Shown here piece by piece: positions 8,669 through 16,899 of a DNA stretch of 64,000 nucleotides (within the stretch, counting starts at the first letter, position 1; each line of letters begins with the position of its first letter). The position numbers were made by a program, and so were the translations under genes. This DNA is from Rhizohabitans arisaemae (GTDB lineage: Bacteria; Actinomycetota; Actinomycetes; Streptosporangiales; Streptosporangiaceae): NCBI RefSeq assembly GCF_025996515.1, contig NZ_BLRH01000029.1, positions 124,001 to 188,000 on the forward strand. The letters run 5' to 3'. The notes under the pieces were generated by a model. It did not search any database. It was not told the origin of the DNA and saw only the letters and a list, made by a program, of their open reading frames with translations.

Positions 8669-9853
8669 GTGGAACGTCGGGTGTACGTCGCGGGCGTCGG
8701 GATGATCCCGTTCACAAAGCCCAGCGCCGGCCAGACCTATGACGTCATGGGAGAGCGCGCGCTGCACGAGGCGCTCAAGGACGCCGCGGTCGGGTACGAC
8801 CTCATCCAGCAGGCCTACGCCGGCTACGTCTACGGCGACTCGACCAGTGGTCAGAAGGTCGTCTACGGGGCGGGACTCACCGGGATCCCCGTCGTCAACG
8901 TCAACAACAACTGCTCCACCGGCTCGTCGGCCCTGTGGCTGGCCCGTCAGGCGGTGGAGTACGGCGCGGCCGAATGCGTCGTGGCCGTGGGCTTCGAGCA
9001 GATGAACCCCGGGGCGCTCCAGAACGTGTGGAACGACCGGCCGCTGGTGTTCGACCGGCACTCCGCGGCCATGTCCCTGGTCCAGGAACCGTCGGACGCG
9101 CCCCTCGCCGCGCAGTTCTTCGGCGGTGGCGGCGCCGCCCACACGGCGAAGTACGGCACGGCCCCGGAGACGTTCGCGAAGATCGCGGTGAAGGCGCGCC
9201 GGCACGCCGCGAACAACCCGTGCGCCGTCTTCCGGACACCCGTGACCGAGGAGGAGGTGCTCGCCTCACCGCACGTGTTCGGCCCCCTGACCAGGCTGCA
9301 GTGCTGCCCTCCCACCCGCGGGGCCGCGGCGGCCGTGCTCTGCGGCGAGGAGTTCGCGCGCAGGCACGGGCTGCGGACCGACGTGGTCATCCGGGCCCAG
9401 GCGCTGACCACCGACACGGCGAGCAGCTTCACCTCGGGCGACATGATGCGGGTCGTCGGTTACGACATGGCCCGCGAAGCGGCCAGGCAGGTGTACGAAG
9501 CCTCGGGAGTCGGTGCCGAGGACCTCGACGTGGTGGAACTGCACGACTGCTTCACCACCAACGAGCTGATCACGTATGAGGCCCTGGGCCTGACTCCGGA
9601 AGGCACCGCGGAACGGTTCGTGATCGACGGTGACAACACGTACGGGGGCCGGGTCGTCACCAACCCCTCAGGCGGTCTGTTGTCCAAGGGGCACCCGCTG
9701 GGCGCGACCGGGCTGGCCCAGTGCGCGGAGATCACCTGGCAACTGCGCGGCGAGGCGGCGGCCCGCCAGGTCGAGGACGCGCGTCTCGGCCTCCAGCACA
9801 ACGTCGGCCTCGGCGGGGCCTGCGTGGTCACCCTCTACGAGAAGGCGTCGTGA
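8669..9853 (+). CDS. SCP-x-type thiolase / lipid-transfer acetyl-CoA acetyltransferase
   Basis: This 394-residue enzyme should cleave a 3-ketoacyl-CoA with CoA in the last step of a beta-oxidation cycle. The nucleophilic cysteine is in NNNCSTGSS (Cys82), the active-site histidine is in LSKGHPLGATG, and the C-terminal cysteine is in LGGACVVT. These spacings fit the SCP-x thiolase branch, often used for sterol side chains and branched substrates. The GTG at 8669 is preceded by GAAGGGAGAA. It opens an operon and its stop overlaps the next start (GTGA). Confidence 0.9.
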   Translation: MERRVYVAGVGMIPFTKPSAGQTYDVMGERALHEALKDAAVGYDLIQQAYAGYVYGDSTSGQKVVYGAGLTGIPVVNVNNNCSTGSSALWLARQAVEYGAAECVVAVGFEQMNPGALQNVWNDRPLVFDRHSAAMSLVQEPSDAPLAAQFFGGGGAAHTAKYGTAPETFAKIAVKARRHAANNPCAVFRTPVTEEEVLASPHVFGPLTRLQCCPPTRGAAAAVLCGEEFARRHGLRTDVVIRAQALTTDTASSFTSGDMMRVVGYDMAREAARQVYEASGVGAEDLDVVELHDCFTTNELITYEALGLTPEGTAERFVIDGDNTYGGRVVTNPSGGLLSKGHPLGATGLAQCAEITWQLRGEAAARQVEDARLGLQHNVGLGGACVVTLYEKAS

Positions 9854-10290
9854 ACCTCGCGGTCGCGATCGGGATGACGTTCCCGCGCCACACGGTCGAG
9901 GTCGAGCGGGGCAGGCTCCGTTTCTACGCCGAAGTCATCGGGGAGGAGGCGCCGCGTTTCACCGACGTCGACGCCGCGGCCGAAGCCGGTTACCCCGATC
10001 TGCCGGTGCCTCCCGCGTTCCTGTTCTGCCTGGAGATGGCCCGGCCTGGAGATCGGTTCGGCTATCTCCAGCACCTTGGCATAGACCTCCGCAAAGTGCT
10101 TCACGGGGAGCAGCGTTTCGACTATCACGCCATGGCGTTCGCGGGCGACACGCTGATCTTCGACACCAGGATCACGGACGCCTACGAGAAGAAGGGCGGA
10201 GCGCTCGGCTTCCTGGTCCGCAGCACGCATGTGACCCGGGCGGGCGCTCCGATCGCCGATCTCACCTCCACCATCGTGGTGACGCGATGA
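9850..10290 (+). CDS. MaoC-like (FAS1-like) dehydratase domain protein
   Basis: This 146-residue hot-dog-fold protein begins at the GTG at 9850, overlapping the thiolase stop by four bases. It resembles the N-terminal half of two-domain MaoC enoyl-CoA hydratases (VEVERGRLRFYAEVIGE, then DLPVPPAFLFCLEM) and lacks the hydratase-2 catalytic motif. It probably pairs with the next protein, which has that motif, to form a heterodimeric enoyl-CoA hydratase, as known for mycobacterial steroid-pathway hydratases. The pairing is inferred from family knowledge and gene order. Confidence 0.8.
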   Translation: MNLAVAIGMTFPRHTVEVERGRLRFYAEVIGEEAPRFTDVDAAAEAGYPDLPVPPAFLFCLEMARPGDRFGYLQHLGIDLRKVLHGEQRFDYHAMAFAGDTLIFDTRITDAYEKKGGALGFLVRSTHVTRAGAPIADLTSTIVVTR

Positions 10291-10652
10291 AACTGGAGAT
10301 CCCGACGATCACCCGCACCACGCTGGCCTTGTACGCCGGTGCGTCCGGGGACCACAACCCGATGCACATCGACTTGGACGTGGCCCGGTCGGCAGGCCTG
10401 CCGGACGTGTTCGCGCACGGCATGCTCTCCATGGCCTATCTGGGTCGCCTGCTCACCGACTTGGTCGACCAGGGACGGATCCGTACGTACGCCGTCCGAT
10501 TCACCGCCGTCACACCGGTGCACGCCAAGCCCGTCTGCACCGCGGTCGTCACGAAAGTCGAGAACGGCCTCACCTATCTCGACCTGACGGTGACGACGGA
10601 GGAGGGCACGCAGACCCTCACCGGGCAAGCGATCATCGAGGGGGAGTTGTGA
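10287..10652 (+). CDS. MaoC-family enoyl-CoA hydratase, catalytic subunit
   Basis: This 121-residue hot-dog-fold protein carries the hydratase-2 motif YAGASGDHNPMHID with the catalytic Asp and His, followed by AHGMLSMAYLG. It should add water to a trans-2-enoyl-CoA. The ATG at 10287 overlaps the previous stop (ATGA), and its own stop overlaps the SDR start, so translation is coupled through the operon. It is likely to act as a dimer with the product of 9850-10290. Confidence 0.87.
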   Translation: MKLEIPTITRTTLALYAGASGDHNPMHIDLDVARSAGLPDVFAHGMLSMAYLGRLLTDLVDQGRIRTYAVRFTAVTPVHAKPVCTAVVTKVENGLTYLDLTVTTEEGTQTLTGQAIIEGEL

Positions 10653-11449
10653 AACTCGACGGAAGAGTGGCGATCATCACCGGTGGCGGCCGCGGCATCG
10701 GGCGGGCGATCGCCCTGAAGCTGGCCTCCGAAGGTGCCCGGGTCGTGGTCAACGACCTGGACGAGGAGCCCGCCGAGGAGACGGCGGAGGTCATTCGCGG
10801 CTCCGGCGGCGAAGCGTCCGTCTGCGTCGGCAGCGTCACCGCGGAGGACTTCGCCGGCCGGATCACGGCGGAGGCGGTGAAGCGTTTCGGCGGGCTGGAC
10901 ATCATCGTCAACAACGCCGGCTACACCTGGGACAACGTCGTCCAGAAGATGAGCGACGAGCAGTGGGACGCCATGCAGGACGTCCACGTCAAGGCGCCGT
11001 TCCGGATTCTGCGGGCCGCCCATCCGTTCATCAAGGCCAATCCAACCGACTATCACCGCAAAGTGGTGAACATCTCCTCGGCCTCCGGTCTCGGCGGGCA
11101 TCCCGGCCAGGCGAACTACTCCAGTGCCAAGGCCGCGGTCATCGGGCTCACCAAGGCGCTGAGCAAGGAGTGGGGGCGGTACAAGGTCAACGTCAACGCG
11201 GTGGCGTTCGGGCTCATCGAGACGCGGCTCACGGTGGCGGTGTCCGGGGAGGACACCATCCGGGTCGAGGGGCGCGAGATCAAGGTGGGGATCGGCACCG
11301 CGTTCCTCGACGCCGCTCAGTCCGCGATCCCCCTGGGCAGGGCGGGTACGGCGGCCGAGGCGGCCGGAGCGGTCTACCTGCTCTGCGTGCCGGAATCCGA
11401 CTACATCAGCGGCCAGGTTCTGCTCTGCGGCGGTGGCCTGTCCCTCTAA
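10649..11449 (+). CDS. SDR-family 3-hydroxyacyl-CoA dehydrogenase-like oxidoreductase
   Basis: This 266-residue short-chain dehydrogenase has the cofactor loop TGGGRGIG near residue 12, the NNAG motif, and the catalytic Ser with the YSSAK (YxxxK) pair. The acidic residue in VVVNDLDEE favours NAD over NADP. In this operon its likely role is oxidation of the 3-hydroxyacyl-CoA made by the hydratase, feeding the thiolase. The start GTG at 10649 overlaps the previous stop. It resembles FabG, but the catabolic context makes beta-oxidation more likely than synthesis. Confidence 0.88.
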   Translation: MKLDGRVAIITGGGRGIGRAIALKLASEGARVVVNDLDEEPAEETAEVIRGSGGEASVCVGSVTAEDFAGRITAEAVKRFGGLDIIVNNAGYTWDNVVQKMSDEQWDAMQDVHVKAPFRILRAAHPFIKANPTDYHRKVVNISSASGLGGHPGQANYSSAKAAVIGLTKALSKEWGRYKVNVNAVAFGLIETRLTVAVSGEDTIRVEGREIKVGIGTAFLDAAQSAIPLGRAGTAAEAAGAVYLLCVPESDYISGQVLLCGGGLSL

Positions 11450-11459
11450 GGGAGGTTCG

Positions 11460-11567
11460 ATGTGCCTGAGCCCGATGGCCGACGAGGACGCGGATCCGCC
11501 GTTCGATCGTGGACAAATGCCGATCGTTCCGACCATGGACTGGCTTGACGAGACGGAGGAGACATGA
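11460..11567 (+). CDS. 35-residue ORF coupled to acyl-CoA dehydrogenase
   Basis: An ATG at 11460 follows a good Shine-Dalgarno (AAGGGAGG) just after the SDR stop. It opens a 35-residue acidic frame, starting MCLSPMADEDADPPFDRG, that stops at 11567 in a 4-base ATGA overlap with the next gene. The residues are rich in Asp, Glu and Pro with one Cys and one Trp; no signal peptide or helix is obvious. I do not recognise a family. It is either a real small protein or a short coupling ORF that brings ribosomes to the dehydrogenase. Confidence 0.55.
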   Translation: MCLSPMADEDADPPFDRGQMPIVPTMDWLDETEET

Positions 11568-12706
11568 CCTACACCTCCTCGTGGATCACCGACGACGTCG
11601 CTCTCCTCGGTGACACCGCCAGGCGGTTCTTCGTTGCGGAGGCGGTTCCCCGGCAGCGGAGGTGGGAGGCCGAGCGGCGTGTCGACCGCGCCTTCTGGAC
11701 CCAGGCGGGCGAGATCGGACTGCTGTGCGCGGGCGTTCCCGAGGTGTACGGCGGGGGCGGGGGAGTCTTCGCCCACGACCTGATCATCCTGCAGGAGCAG
11801 GCGCGGATCCTGGAACTCGGATTCGGCAACCCCGTTCACAGCGGGATCGTCGCCCACTACCTCACCTCCTTCGGCACCGAGGATCAGAAACGACGATGGC
11901 TGCCCGGAATGGCGTCGGGGGAGGCGGTGGCGGCCATCGCCATGAGTGAGCCCGGCGCCGGTTCGGACCTGCAGTCGATCACGACTCGCGCGGTGCGCGA
12001 CGGCGACGACTATGTGATCAGTGGGGCCAAGACCTTCATCACCAACGGCGGCGGCTGCGATCTGGTGCTCGTCGTCGCCGCCACCGACCCGCCGAGCCGT
12101 GCCCGCGGCATCTCCCTGTTCCTCGTCGACGCCGGTACACCGGGGTTCAGGCGGGGCCGGGTCCTGGAGAAGATCGGACAGCACACCGGCGACACCGCCG
12201 AACTGTTCTTCGACGAGGTCAGGGTGCCGTCCGGTGCCCTGCTCGGCGGGGTCGAGGGGCAAGGGTTCGCCCAGCTCATGCGGCAGCTCCCGCAGGAGCG
12301 ACTGATCATCGGGATCATGGCGGTGACCGCCGCGGAGGAGGCGCTGGCCCAGACGGTCGCCTACGTCAAGCAGCGCCGGGTCTTCGGCGAACCGCTGATC
12401 GCCAAGCAGAACACCCGCTTCGAGCTCGCCGAGTGCGCCACGCTGGTCCACGCGGGCCGGGTGTTCGTCGACTCGTGTGCCGAACGGCACCTGCGCGGCG
12501 AGCTCGACTCGGCGACCGCCTCCATGGCCAAGTGGTGGCTGACCGACGTGCAGTGCCAGGTCGTCGACCGCTGCCTCCAGCTGTTCGGCGGATACGGCTA
12601 CATGCGGGAGTACCCGATCGCCCGGATGTACGAGGACGCGCGGGCCCAGAAGATCTACGGCGGCACGAACGAAATCATGAAAGAGCTCATCGCACGATCC
12701 CTCTAG
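11564..12706 (+). CDS. Acyl-CoA dehydrogenase
   Basis: This 380-residue flavoenzyme should introduce the 2,3 double bond into an acyl-CoA, the first beta-oxidation step. The family signature AMSEPGAGSDLQS binds FAD and substrate, ITNGGGCDLVLVV follows, and the C-terminal YGGTNEIMKE holds the usual catalytic Glu position. Length matches the family. It starts inside the stop of the 35-residue ORF. Together with ligase, hydratase pair, SDR and thiolase it completes one full oxidation cycle within the operon. Confidence 0.93.
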   Translation: MTYTSSWITDDVALLGDTARRFFVAEAVPRQRRWEAERRVDRAFWTQAGEIGLLCAGVPEVYGGGGGVFAHDLIILQEQARILELGFGNPVHSGIVAHYLTSFGTEDQKRRWLPGMASGEAVAAIAMSEPGAGSDLQSITTRAVRDGDDYVISGAKTFITNGGGCDLVLVVAATDPPSRARGISLFLVDAGTPGFRRGRVLEKIGQHTGDTAELFFDEVRVPSGALLGGVEGQGFAQLMRQLPQERLIIGIMAVTAAEEALAQTVAYVKQRRVFGEPLIAKQNTRFELAECATLVHAGRVFVDSCAERHLRGELDSATASMAKWWLTDVQCQVVDRCLQLFGGYGYMREYPIARMYEDARAQKIYGGTNEIMKELIARSL

Positions 12707-12715
12707 GAGGGGTTC

Positions 12716-14263
12716 ATGTACCTGACCCAGGGTCTGCACCGTTCCCTGCAGCAGAATCCGGACGCGCCGGCCACGATCTTCGGGGATCGCGTGCGGACCG
12801 TCCGCGAACTCGCCGACCGGGTGTCCCGCCTCGCGGCGGCGCTGCGGGCGATGGACGTCGCCGACGGCGAGCGCGTCGGGGTGCTCGCCCTCAACTCCGA
12901 CCGTTTCGCCGAGATCCTCCTGGCGGTCCCCTGGACCGGCGGCGTGGTCAATCCGGTCAACATCCGCTGGAGTCCGGCGGAGATCGTCTACTCGCTGGCG
13001 GAGTGCCAGACCGACATCCTGTTCGTGGACGACGCCTTCGCCGCGTACGCGCCCGTACTCAGGCAGGGGTATCCCGCGCTGCGGAAGGTCGTCCACATCG
13101 GGGACGGACCCCTCCCCGAGGGCATGCTCGACTACGAGGAGCTCATCGCGGCCCACGAGCCGATCCCGGATGTACGGCGCGGCGGCGATTCGCTCCTCGG
13201 CATCTTCTACACGGGGGGCACCACGGGCTTCCCCAAAGGGGCCATGATCAGTCACGCGAACCTGTTCGTCGCCACGTACGGTTCCCGCGCCACCGCGCCG
13301 ACCGGGCTGCCGGGAGGCAAGTCGCTGCTGGTCGCGCCCATGTTCCATATGGCCGCGTTCGCCGCCTGGTACACCCAGCTCGTCCTCGGCGGCACGCATG
13401 TGATCGTCCCGTTCTTCGAACCCGGCACGGTCATCGAGACGATCGCCCGGCACCGGGTGAGCTACGTGATGCTGGTACCCACCATGATCCAGATGCTCGT
13501 CGATCACCCGTCGGCCGCGGAACACGATCTGTCCTGCGTGCGCCACGTGGTCTACGGCGCGTCCCCGATCAGCGAGACCCTGCTGCGCCAGGCGATGCGG
13601 ACGTTTCCGCGGGCGGAGTTCGTCCAGGCGTACGGCATGACCGAGCTCGCGCCCGCCGCCACCCTGCTCACGTCCGAGGACCACCGGGAGGGCACCCGGC
13701 TGCGGTCGGCGGGCCGGGCGGCCATGCACGCCGAAGTGGCCGTCGTCGGCCCCGACGACCAGGTCCTTCCCCCGGGTCGGGTGGGCGAGGTGGTCGTCCG
13801 CGGCGGGCACGTCATGCTCGGGTACTGGAACAAGCCGGCGGAGACCGCGGAGGCGCTGCGCGGCGGGTGGATGCACACCGGCGACGGCGGCTACCTGGAC
13901 GAGGACGGCTACCTCCACATCGTCGACCGGATCAAAGACATGATCATCAGCGGTGGCGAGAACGTCTACTCCGCCGAAGTCGAGAACGCCCTGGCCGCTC
14001 ACCCCGCCGTCGCCCTGTGCGCCGTGATCGGGATCCCCGACGCCGTGTACGGCGAACGCGTCCACGCCGTGATCAAGCTCAAGCCGGGCGCGACCGCCAC
14101 GCTCGCCGAGATCCGAGACCACTGCAAGAGCCTCATCGCCGGCTACAAGGCGCCACGCAGCTGCGAATTCGTCGAAGACTTCCCGCTGTCGGCAGCCGGG
14201 AAGATCCTCAAGCGCGAGCTGCGCAAGCCGTACTGGGAGGAAAAGGATCGCACGGTCCAGTGA
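12716..14263 (+). CDS. Acyl-CoA synthetase (AMP-binding, ANL family)
   Basis: This 515-residue adenylating enzyme should activate a carboxylic acid to its CoA thioester. The P-loop is YTGGTTGFPKGAM, the A5-like motif is QAYGMTELAP, the hinge region has DRIKDMIISGGENVYSAE, and the C-terminal catalytic Lys lies in AAGKILKREL. It starts 10 bases after the dehydrogenase stop behind AGGAGG and is the last enzyme of the operon. The substrate is unknown; the SCP-x thiolase hints at a branched or polycyclic acid. Confidence 0.92.
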   Translation: MYLTQGLHRSLQQNPDAPATIFGDRVRTVRELADRVSRLAAALRAMDVADGERVGVLALNSDRFAEILLAVPWTGGVVNPVNIRWSPAEIVYSLAECQTDILFVDDAFAAYAPVLRQGYPALRKVVHIGDGPLPEGMLDYEELIAAHEPIPDVRRGGDSLLGIFYTGGTTGFPKGAMISHANLFVATYGSRATAPTGLPGGKSLLVAPMFHMAAFAAWYTQLVLGGTHVIVPFFEPGTVIETIARHRVSYVMLVPTMIQMLVDHPSAAEHDLSCVRHVVYGASPISETLLRQAMRTFPRAEFVQAYGMTELAPAATLLTSEDHREGTRLRSAGRAAMHAEVAVVGPDDQVLPPGRVGEVVVRGGHVMLGYWNKPAETAEALRGGWMHTGDGGYLDEDGYLHIVDRIKDMIISGGENVYSAEVENALAAHPAVALCAVIGIPDAVYGERVHAVIKLKPGATATLAEIRDHCKSLIAGYKAPRSCEFVEDFPLSAAGKILKRELRKPYWEEKDRTVQ

Positions 14264-14272
14264 CACCATCCC

Positions 14273-14285
14273 TAACATTGGCGGG
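14273..14285 (+). promoter_or_regulatory. Possible -10 box for the TetR gene
   Basis: TAACAT (14273-14278) ends 7 bases before the ATG at 14286, and no Shine-Dalgarno is visible. This fits a leaderless message started just at the gene, so the regulator may be transcribed apart from the operon. Confidence 0.35.
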
Positions 14286-15530
14286 ATGAGGGGCACGGCA
14301 AAGGGCAAATCCCGGCCCAAGGACCGCCGCGCGCAGATCCTGCGCACCGCGGCGACACTCTTCCACGACCGCGGCTATCACGGGGTGGGCGTGGACGAGA
14401 TCGCCGCGGCCCTGGGAATCTCCGGCCCCGCGCTCTACCGGCACTTCCGCGGCAAGCACGACCTGCTGTGGCATGCGATAGACAGCGGAATGGCCGCGTT
14501 CGAGGCCGTACGGAGCGACGACCTCGACACCTGGCTCGACGCCATGGTCACGGTGGGATTGGACGGCCGCGACTTCGGCGCCCTGTGGCAGCGGGAGGTA
14601 CGCAACCTCAACGAACCCGAACGGGCGGAGTTCCGGCGGCGCCTGCGGCATAACGCCGAACGCACCGCGGAGCTGTTGCGCGGCCGCCGGCCCGATCTCG
14701 GCGAGGACGACGCGCGCCTGCTGGCCTGGGCGATCACCGCCGTCGTCGGCAGTCCGGCGCACCACCACGCCACCCCCGAGAACTACCCGGTGTTGCTCCG
14801 GGCCATGGTGGCCCGCGTGGCCGGCAGCGAGTCGTTGATCGCGACGGTCTCCTCCCCGAGGCCGGCACTGTCCCAGCCCAGACGGGCCTCCACCCGCGAG
14901 GCCCTTCTGGCCGCCGCCACCCGGCTGTTCAGCCGGTACGGCTTCGCCGGTGTCTCCAACGACGACATCGGCGCGGCCGTCGGCGTGACCGGTCCCACGC
15001 TCTACAAGCACTTCGCCAGCAAGACCGAGATCCTCACCGCCGCGCTCAACCGAGGCGACGAGGCCCTCAAGCTCGCCCTCGACCGCGCGCTGTCCCGCTC
15101 GGCCGATCCGCCGCACGCCTTGGCGGAGGTGGTGACCTTCTACGTCGACTTCGCCACCCACCATCCCGACCTCATCGGCGTGTTGATCAGCGAGGTGACC
15201 CACCTTCCCGCCGAGGAACGGCAGGCCAACCGGCGGCGGCAACGCCAGTACGTGGCCGAGTGGACCCGCCTGCTCCGCCAGGGCCGGCCGGCGCTCTCGG
15301 AACCGGAGGCCCTGGCCGTGGTCCACTGCGCGCTCACCGTGATCAACGACCTGGTCCGCCTGCCCTTGGCCCATACCCGAGCCGACCTGACGCAGGAACT
15401 CACCGACCTCGCACTCGAGATCCTTCACGCCTGGCCGCCGCCCCCGTTCGGCGGCTCACCCTCCGCGAAGCCCGTCACCGTGTCCCGTGCCGAGGACGGC
15501 ATCAGGAGGGGAGGATCATCGGGCTGCTGA
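14286..15530 (+). CDS. Tandem double TetR-family regulator
   Basis: This 414-residue protein contains two TetR units in one chain. The first helix-turn-helix is near residues 30-60 (DEIAAALGISGPALYRHF) and the second near 225-250 (DDIGAAVGVTGPTLYKHF), each followed by its own helical domain. A usual TetR protein has about 200 residues and acts as a dimer, so this chain could be a built-in dimer with two non-identical halves. It directly follows the acyl-CoA operon and is its likely regulator, with an acyl-CoA or acid as ligand. The palindrome at 8576 is a candidate site. Confidence 0.88.
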   Translation: MRGTAKGKSRPKDRRAQILRTAATLFHDRGYHGVGVDEIAAALGISGPALYRHFRGKHDLLWHAIDSGMAAFEAVRSDDLDTWLDAMVTVGLDGRDFGALWQREVRNLNEPERAEFRRRLRHNAERTAELLRGRRPDLGEDDARLLAWAITAVVGSPAHHHATPENYPVLLRAMVARVAGSESLIATVSSPRPALSQPRRASTREALLAAATRLFSRYGFAGVSNDDIGAAVGVTGPTLYKHFASKTEILTAALNRGDEALKLALDRALSRSADPPHALAEVVTFYVDFATHHPDLIGVLISEVTHLPAEERQANRRRQRQYVAEWTRLLRQGRPALSEPEALAVVHCALTVINDLVRLPLAHTRADLTQELTDLALEILHAWPPPPFGGSPSAKPVTVSRAEDGIRRGGSSGC

Positions 15531-15550
15531 TCGAGGAGGCAGGCGATCAG
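15527..15550. terminator. Weak hairpin between converging genes
   Basis: CTGATCG (15527-15533) pairs with CGATCAG (15544-15550) around 10 bases, overlapping the TetR stop. It lies between the TetR gene and the convergent secreted protein gene. Evidence is weak without a T-tract. Confidence 0.35.
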
Positions 15551-15557
15551 TGGATTT

Positions 15558-16148
15558 TCAGTTCCAGGTCGCGTTTCGGAGGATCGTGGGCAGGCCCGGT
15601 GTGTTCCACTGGTCGAGGATTAGGATTTGCGACTTCGGCAGGTACCACTCGCGCTGGTAGAAGCGCTTGACCTTGCCGCTGTCGCACTGGGTTTTCCAGT
15701 TGCGGTAGTGCGCCTTATGCCCGGGGCCGATTTGGCGCAGCCCCTTGCCTGCGAGTTCAAACGAACCGCCGAACGATGAGTTCTTGTCGAAGGGGCAGGA
15801 CACGACCCCGGTAGACGTGTAGAAGGCTTCGTCGGGGGTGTAGGGCGCAAGAAGCTCGTTACCTATCTGGATCTGTTTGGGGCCCATAACCCAGAAGCTG
15901 TCGCAACCCGACTCGTCGTATCCGGTACGGGTGCAGGAGCCGGTTACGATTTGGACCTGGTCGTGCCCGAGGTTGTACGCCTTCCAGGACTTGGGAACCG
16001 TCAGCGTGAGGCCCTTGCGGAAGTGGAGGGACTTGGTACCGGCCTCGGCGGTGGACGCCGCCGCCGGGGTGGCGATCAGAGTGCCTGCGGTGACGGTGGC
16101 CAAGGCCAGCGCGGCGATTCTCCGCAGTGGCACCGTTTTGAGTTCCAC
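15558..16148 (-). CDS. Small secreted protein, paralogue of 166-756
   Basis: This 196-residue exported protein has a signal peptide ending near ATPAAA. It is a full-length paralogue of the protein at 166-756, with equal length, four matching cysteines, the segment GTKSLHFRKGLTLTVPKSWK and the same C-terminal QWNTPGL-ILRNATWN pattern. The region just upstream, including TTTCGTCATCCGG (16160-16172), is also conserved between the copies, so promoter and ribosome site were duplicated along with the gene. Function unknown. Confidence 0.82.
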   Translation of the reverse strand: MELKTVPLRRIAALALATVTAGTLIATPAAASTAEAGTKSLHFRKGLTLTVPKSWKAYNLGHDQVQIVTGSCTRTGYDESGCDSFWVMGPKQIQIGNELLAPYTPDEAFYTSTGVVSCPFDKNSSFGGSFELAGKGLRQIGPGHKAHYRNWKTQCDSGKVKRFYQREWYLPKSQILILDQWNTPGLPTILRNATWN

Positions 16149-16481
16149 GGAATATTCCCTTTCGTCATCCGGGTAGGAGCGCCGCAGAAGCGAAAGGTCG
16201 GGTAGCGAATCGATAACGGCAAGCGCGCTTCTCCATCACCTGTCGCGCTTCCGCCGCTTACGAATTCCGCCTCCGGGAATCAATGAGCTGATGAGGCGGG
16301 CTACTTTCACCGCATGGGCTTACCTTTGAGATCATACGATATCGGTTGATTCGACAGGACGATTCGCCGTATCGGCGGCGGTGCACCCCACGGCATCATC
16401 GACACCCGCCGGACGACCCGCTTCCCAAGCTTTCCTCTACGGCCTGTAGAGTGTGCGGACCGTCGGGTGAAGGGGTGGAGT
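16149..16481. other. 333-bp divergent intergenic region
   Basis: It should hold the promoters of the secreted protein (minus) and the small membrane protein (plus). Apart from the leader segment shared with the paralogue at 757-790 I see no gene, repeat or clear operator. Confidence 0.4.
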
Positions 16482-16778
16482 GTGCTGCGCTGGTTTCGGG
16501 TCGTCGCGGTGGCCGAAGCGTGTTCGTGGGCGGGCTTGCTGGTCGGGATGTTCTTCAAGTACGTGACCGAGTCCGGGGAACTCGGGGTGAAGGTGTTCGG
16601 GCCGATCCACGGGGCGCTGTTCGTGCTGTACGCGGTCGGGGTGGTGCTCTCGGCGCGGGAGGCCGGCTGGAGCCGGGGCGCGGTGATCCTCGGTCTGCTG
16701 TGCGCGGTGCCGCCGTTCACCTCGATCTGGTTCGAGCGGCGGATGGCGGCGCGTACGGCGGCAGCGCAGGCCGCCTGA
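16482..16778 (+). CDS. DUF3817-like small integral membrane protein
   Basis: This 98-residue protein has about three hydrophobic segments (AVAEACSWAGLLVGM, HGALFVLYAVGVVL, GAVILGLLCAVPPF) and a basic C-terminal tail, matching the DUF3817 family of actinobacterial membrane proteins. Its function is unknown. I chose the GTG at 16482 because AAGGGG lies 6 bases upstream; an in-frame GTG at 16467 is also possible. It converges on the beta-propeller gene ending at 16900, with a terminator hairpin between. Confidence 0.75.
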   Translation: MLRWFRVVAVAEACSWAGLLVGMFFKYVTESGELGVKVFGPIHGALFVLYAVGVVLSAREAGWSRGAVILGLLCAVPPFTSIWFERRMAARTAAAQAA

Positions 16779-16798
16779 CCTGTCTTTAGCCCGGTGTG

Positions 16799-16828
16799 GC
16801 AGGCCGTCGGGACGCCCCGGCGGCCTGC
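16799..16828. terminator. Bidirectional terminator hairpin
   Basis: GCAGGCCGTCGGG (16799-16811) pairs with CCCGGCGGCCTGC (16816-16828) over 13 positions with one T-G wobble and a 4-base loop. It lies between converging genes. Confidence 0.65.
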
Positions 16829-16848
16829 GGTCGATGTCATCCGGGATT

Positions 16849-16897
16849 CGAGCGAGGCGGGTGGCCGAGGCCGGTCACCGCCACGCCGTCACCTCAC
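16849..16897. repeat. Dispersed 49-bp repeat, copy 2
   Basis: It matches 4901-4949 at 39 of 49 bases, in the same orientation. It lies just before the end of the minus-strand gene at 16900, as copy 1 lies at the end of a regulator gene. Confidence 0.6.
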
Positions 16898-16899
16898 CG

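Noticed and set aside
10574-14347. 1,257-codon open frame on the minus strand opposite the acyl-CoA operon
   Set aside because: It mirrors a well-supported operon with clear catalytic motifs on the plus strand; its sequence is rich in Gly, Asp, Arg and His typical of antisense frames in high-GC DNA.
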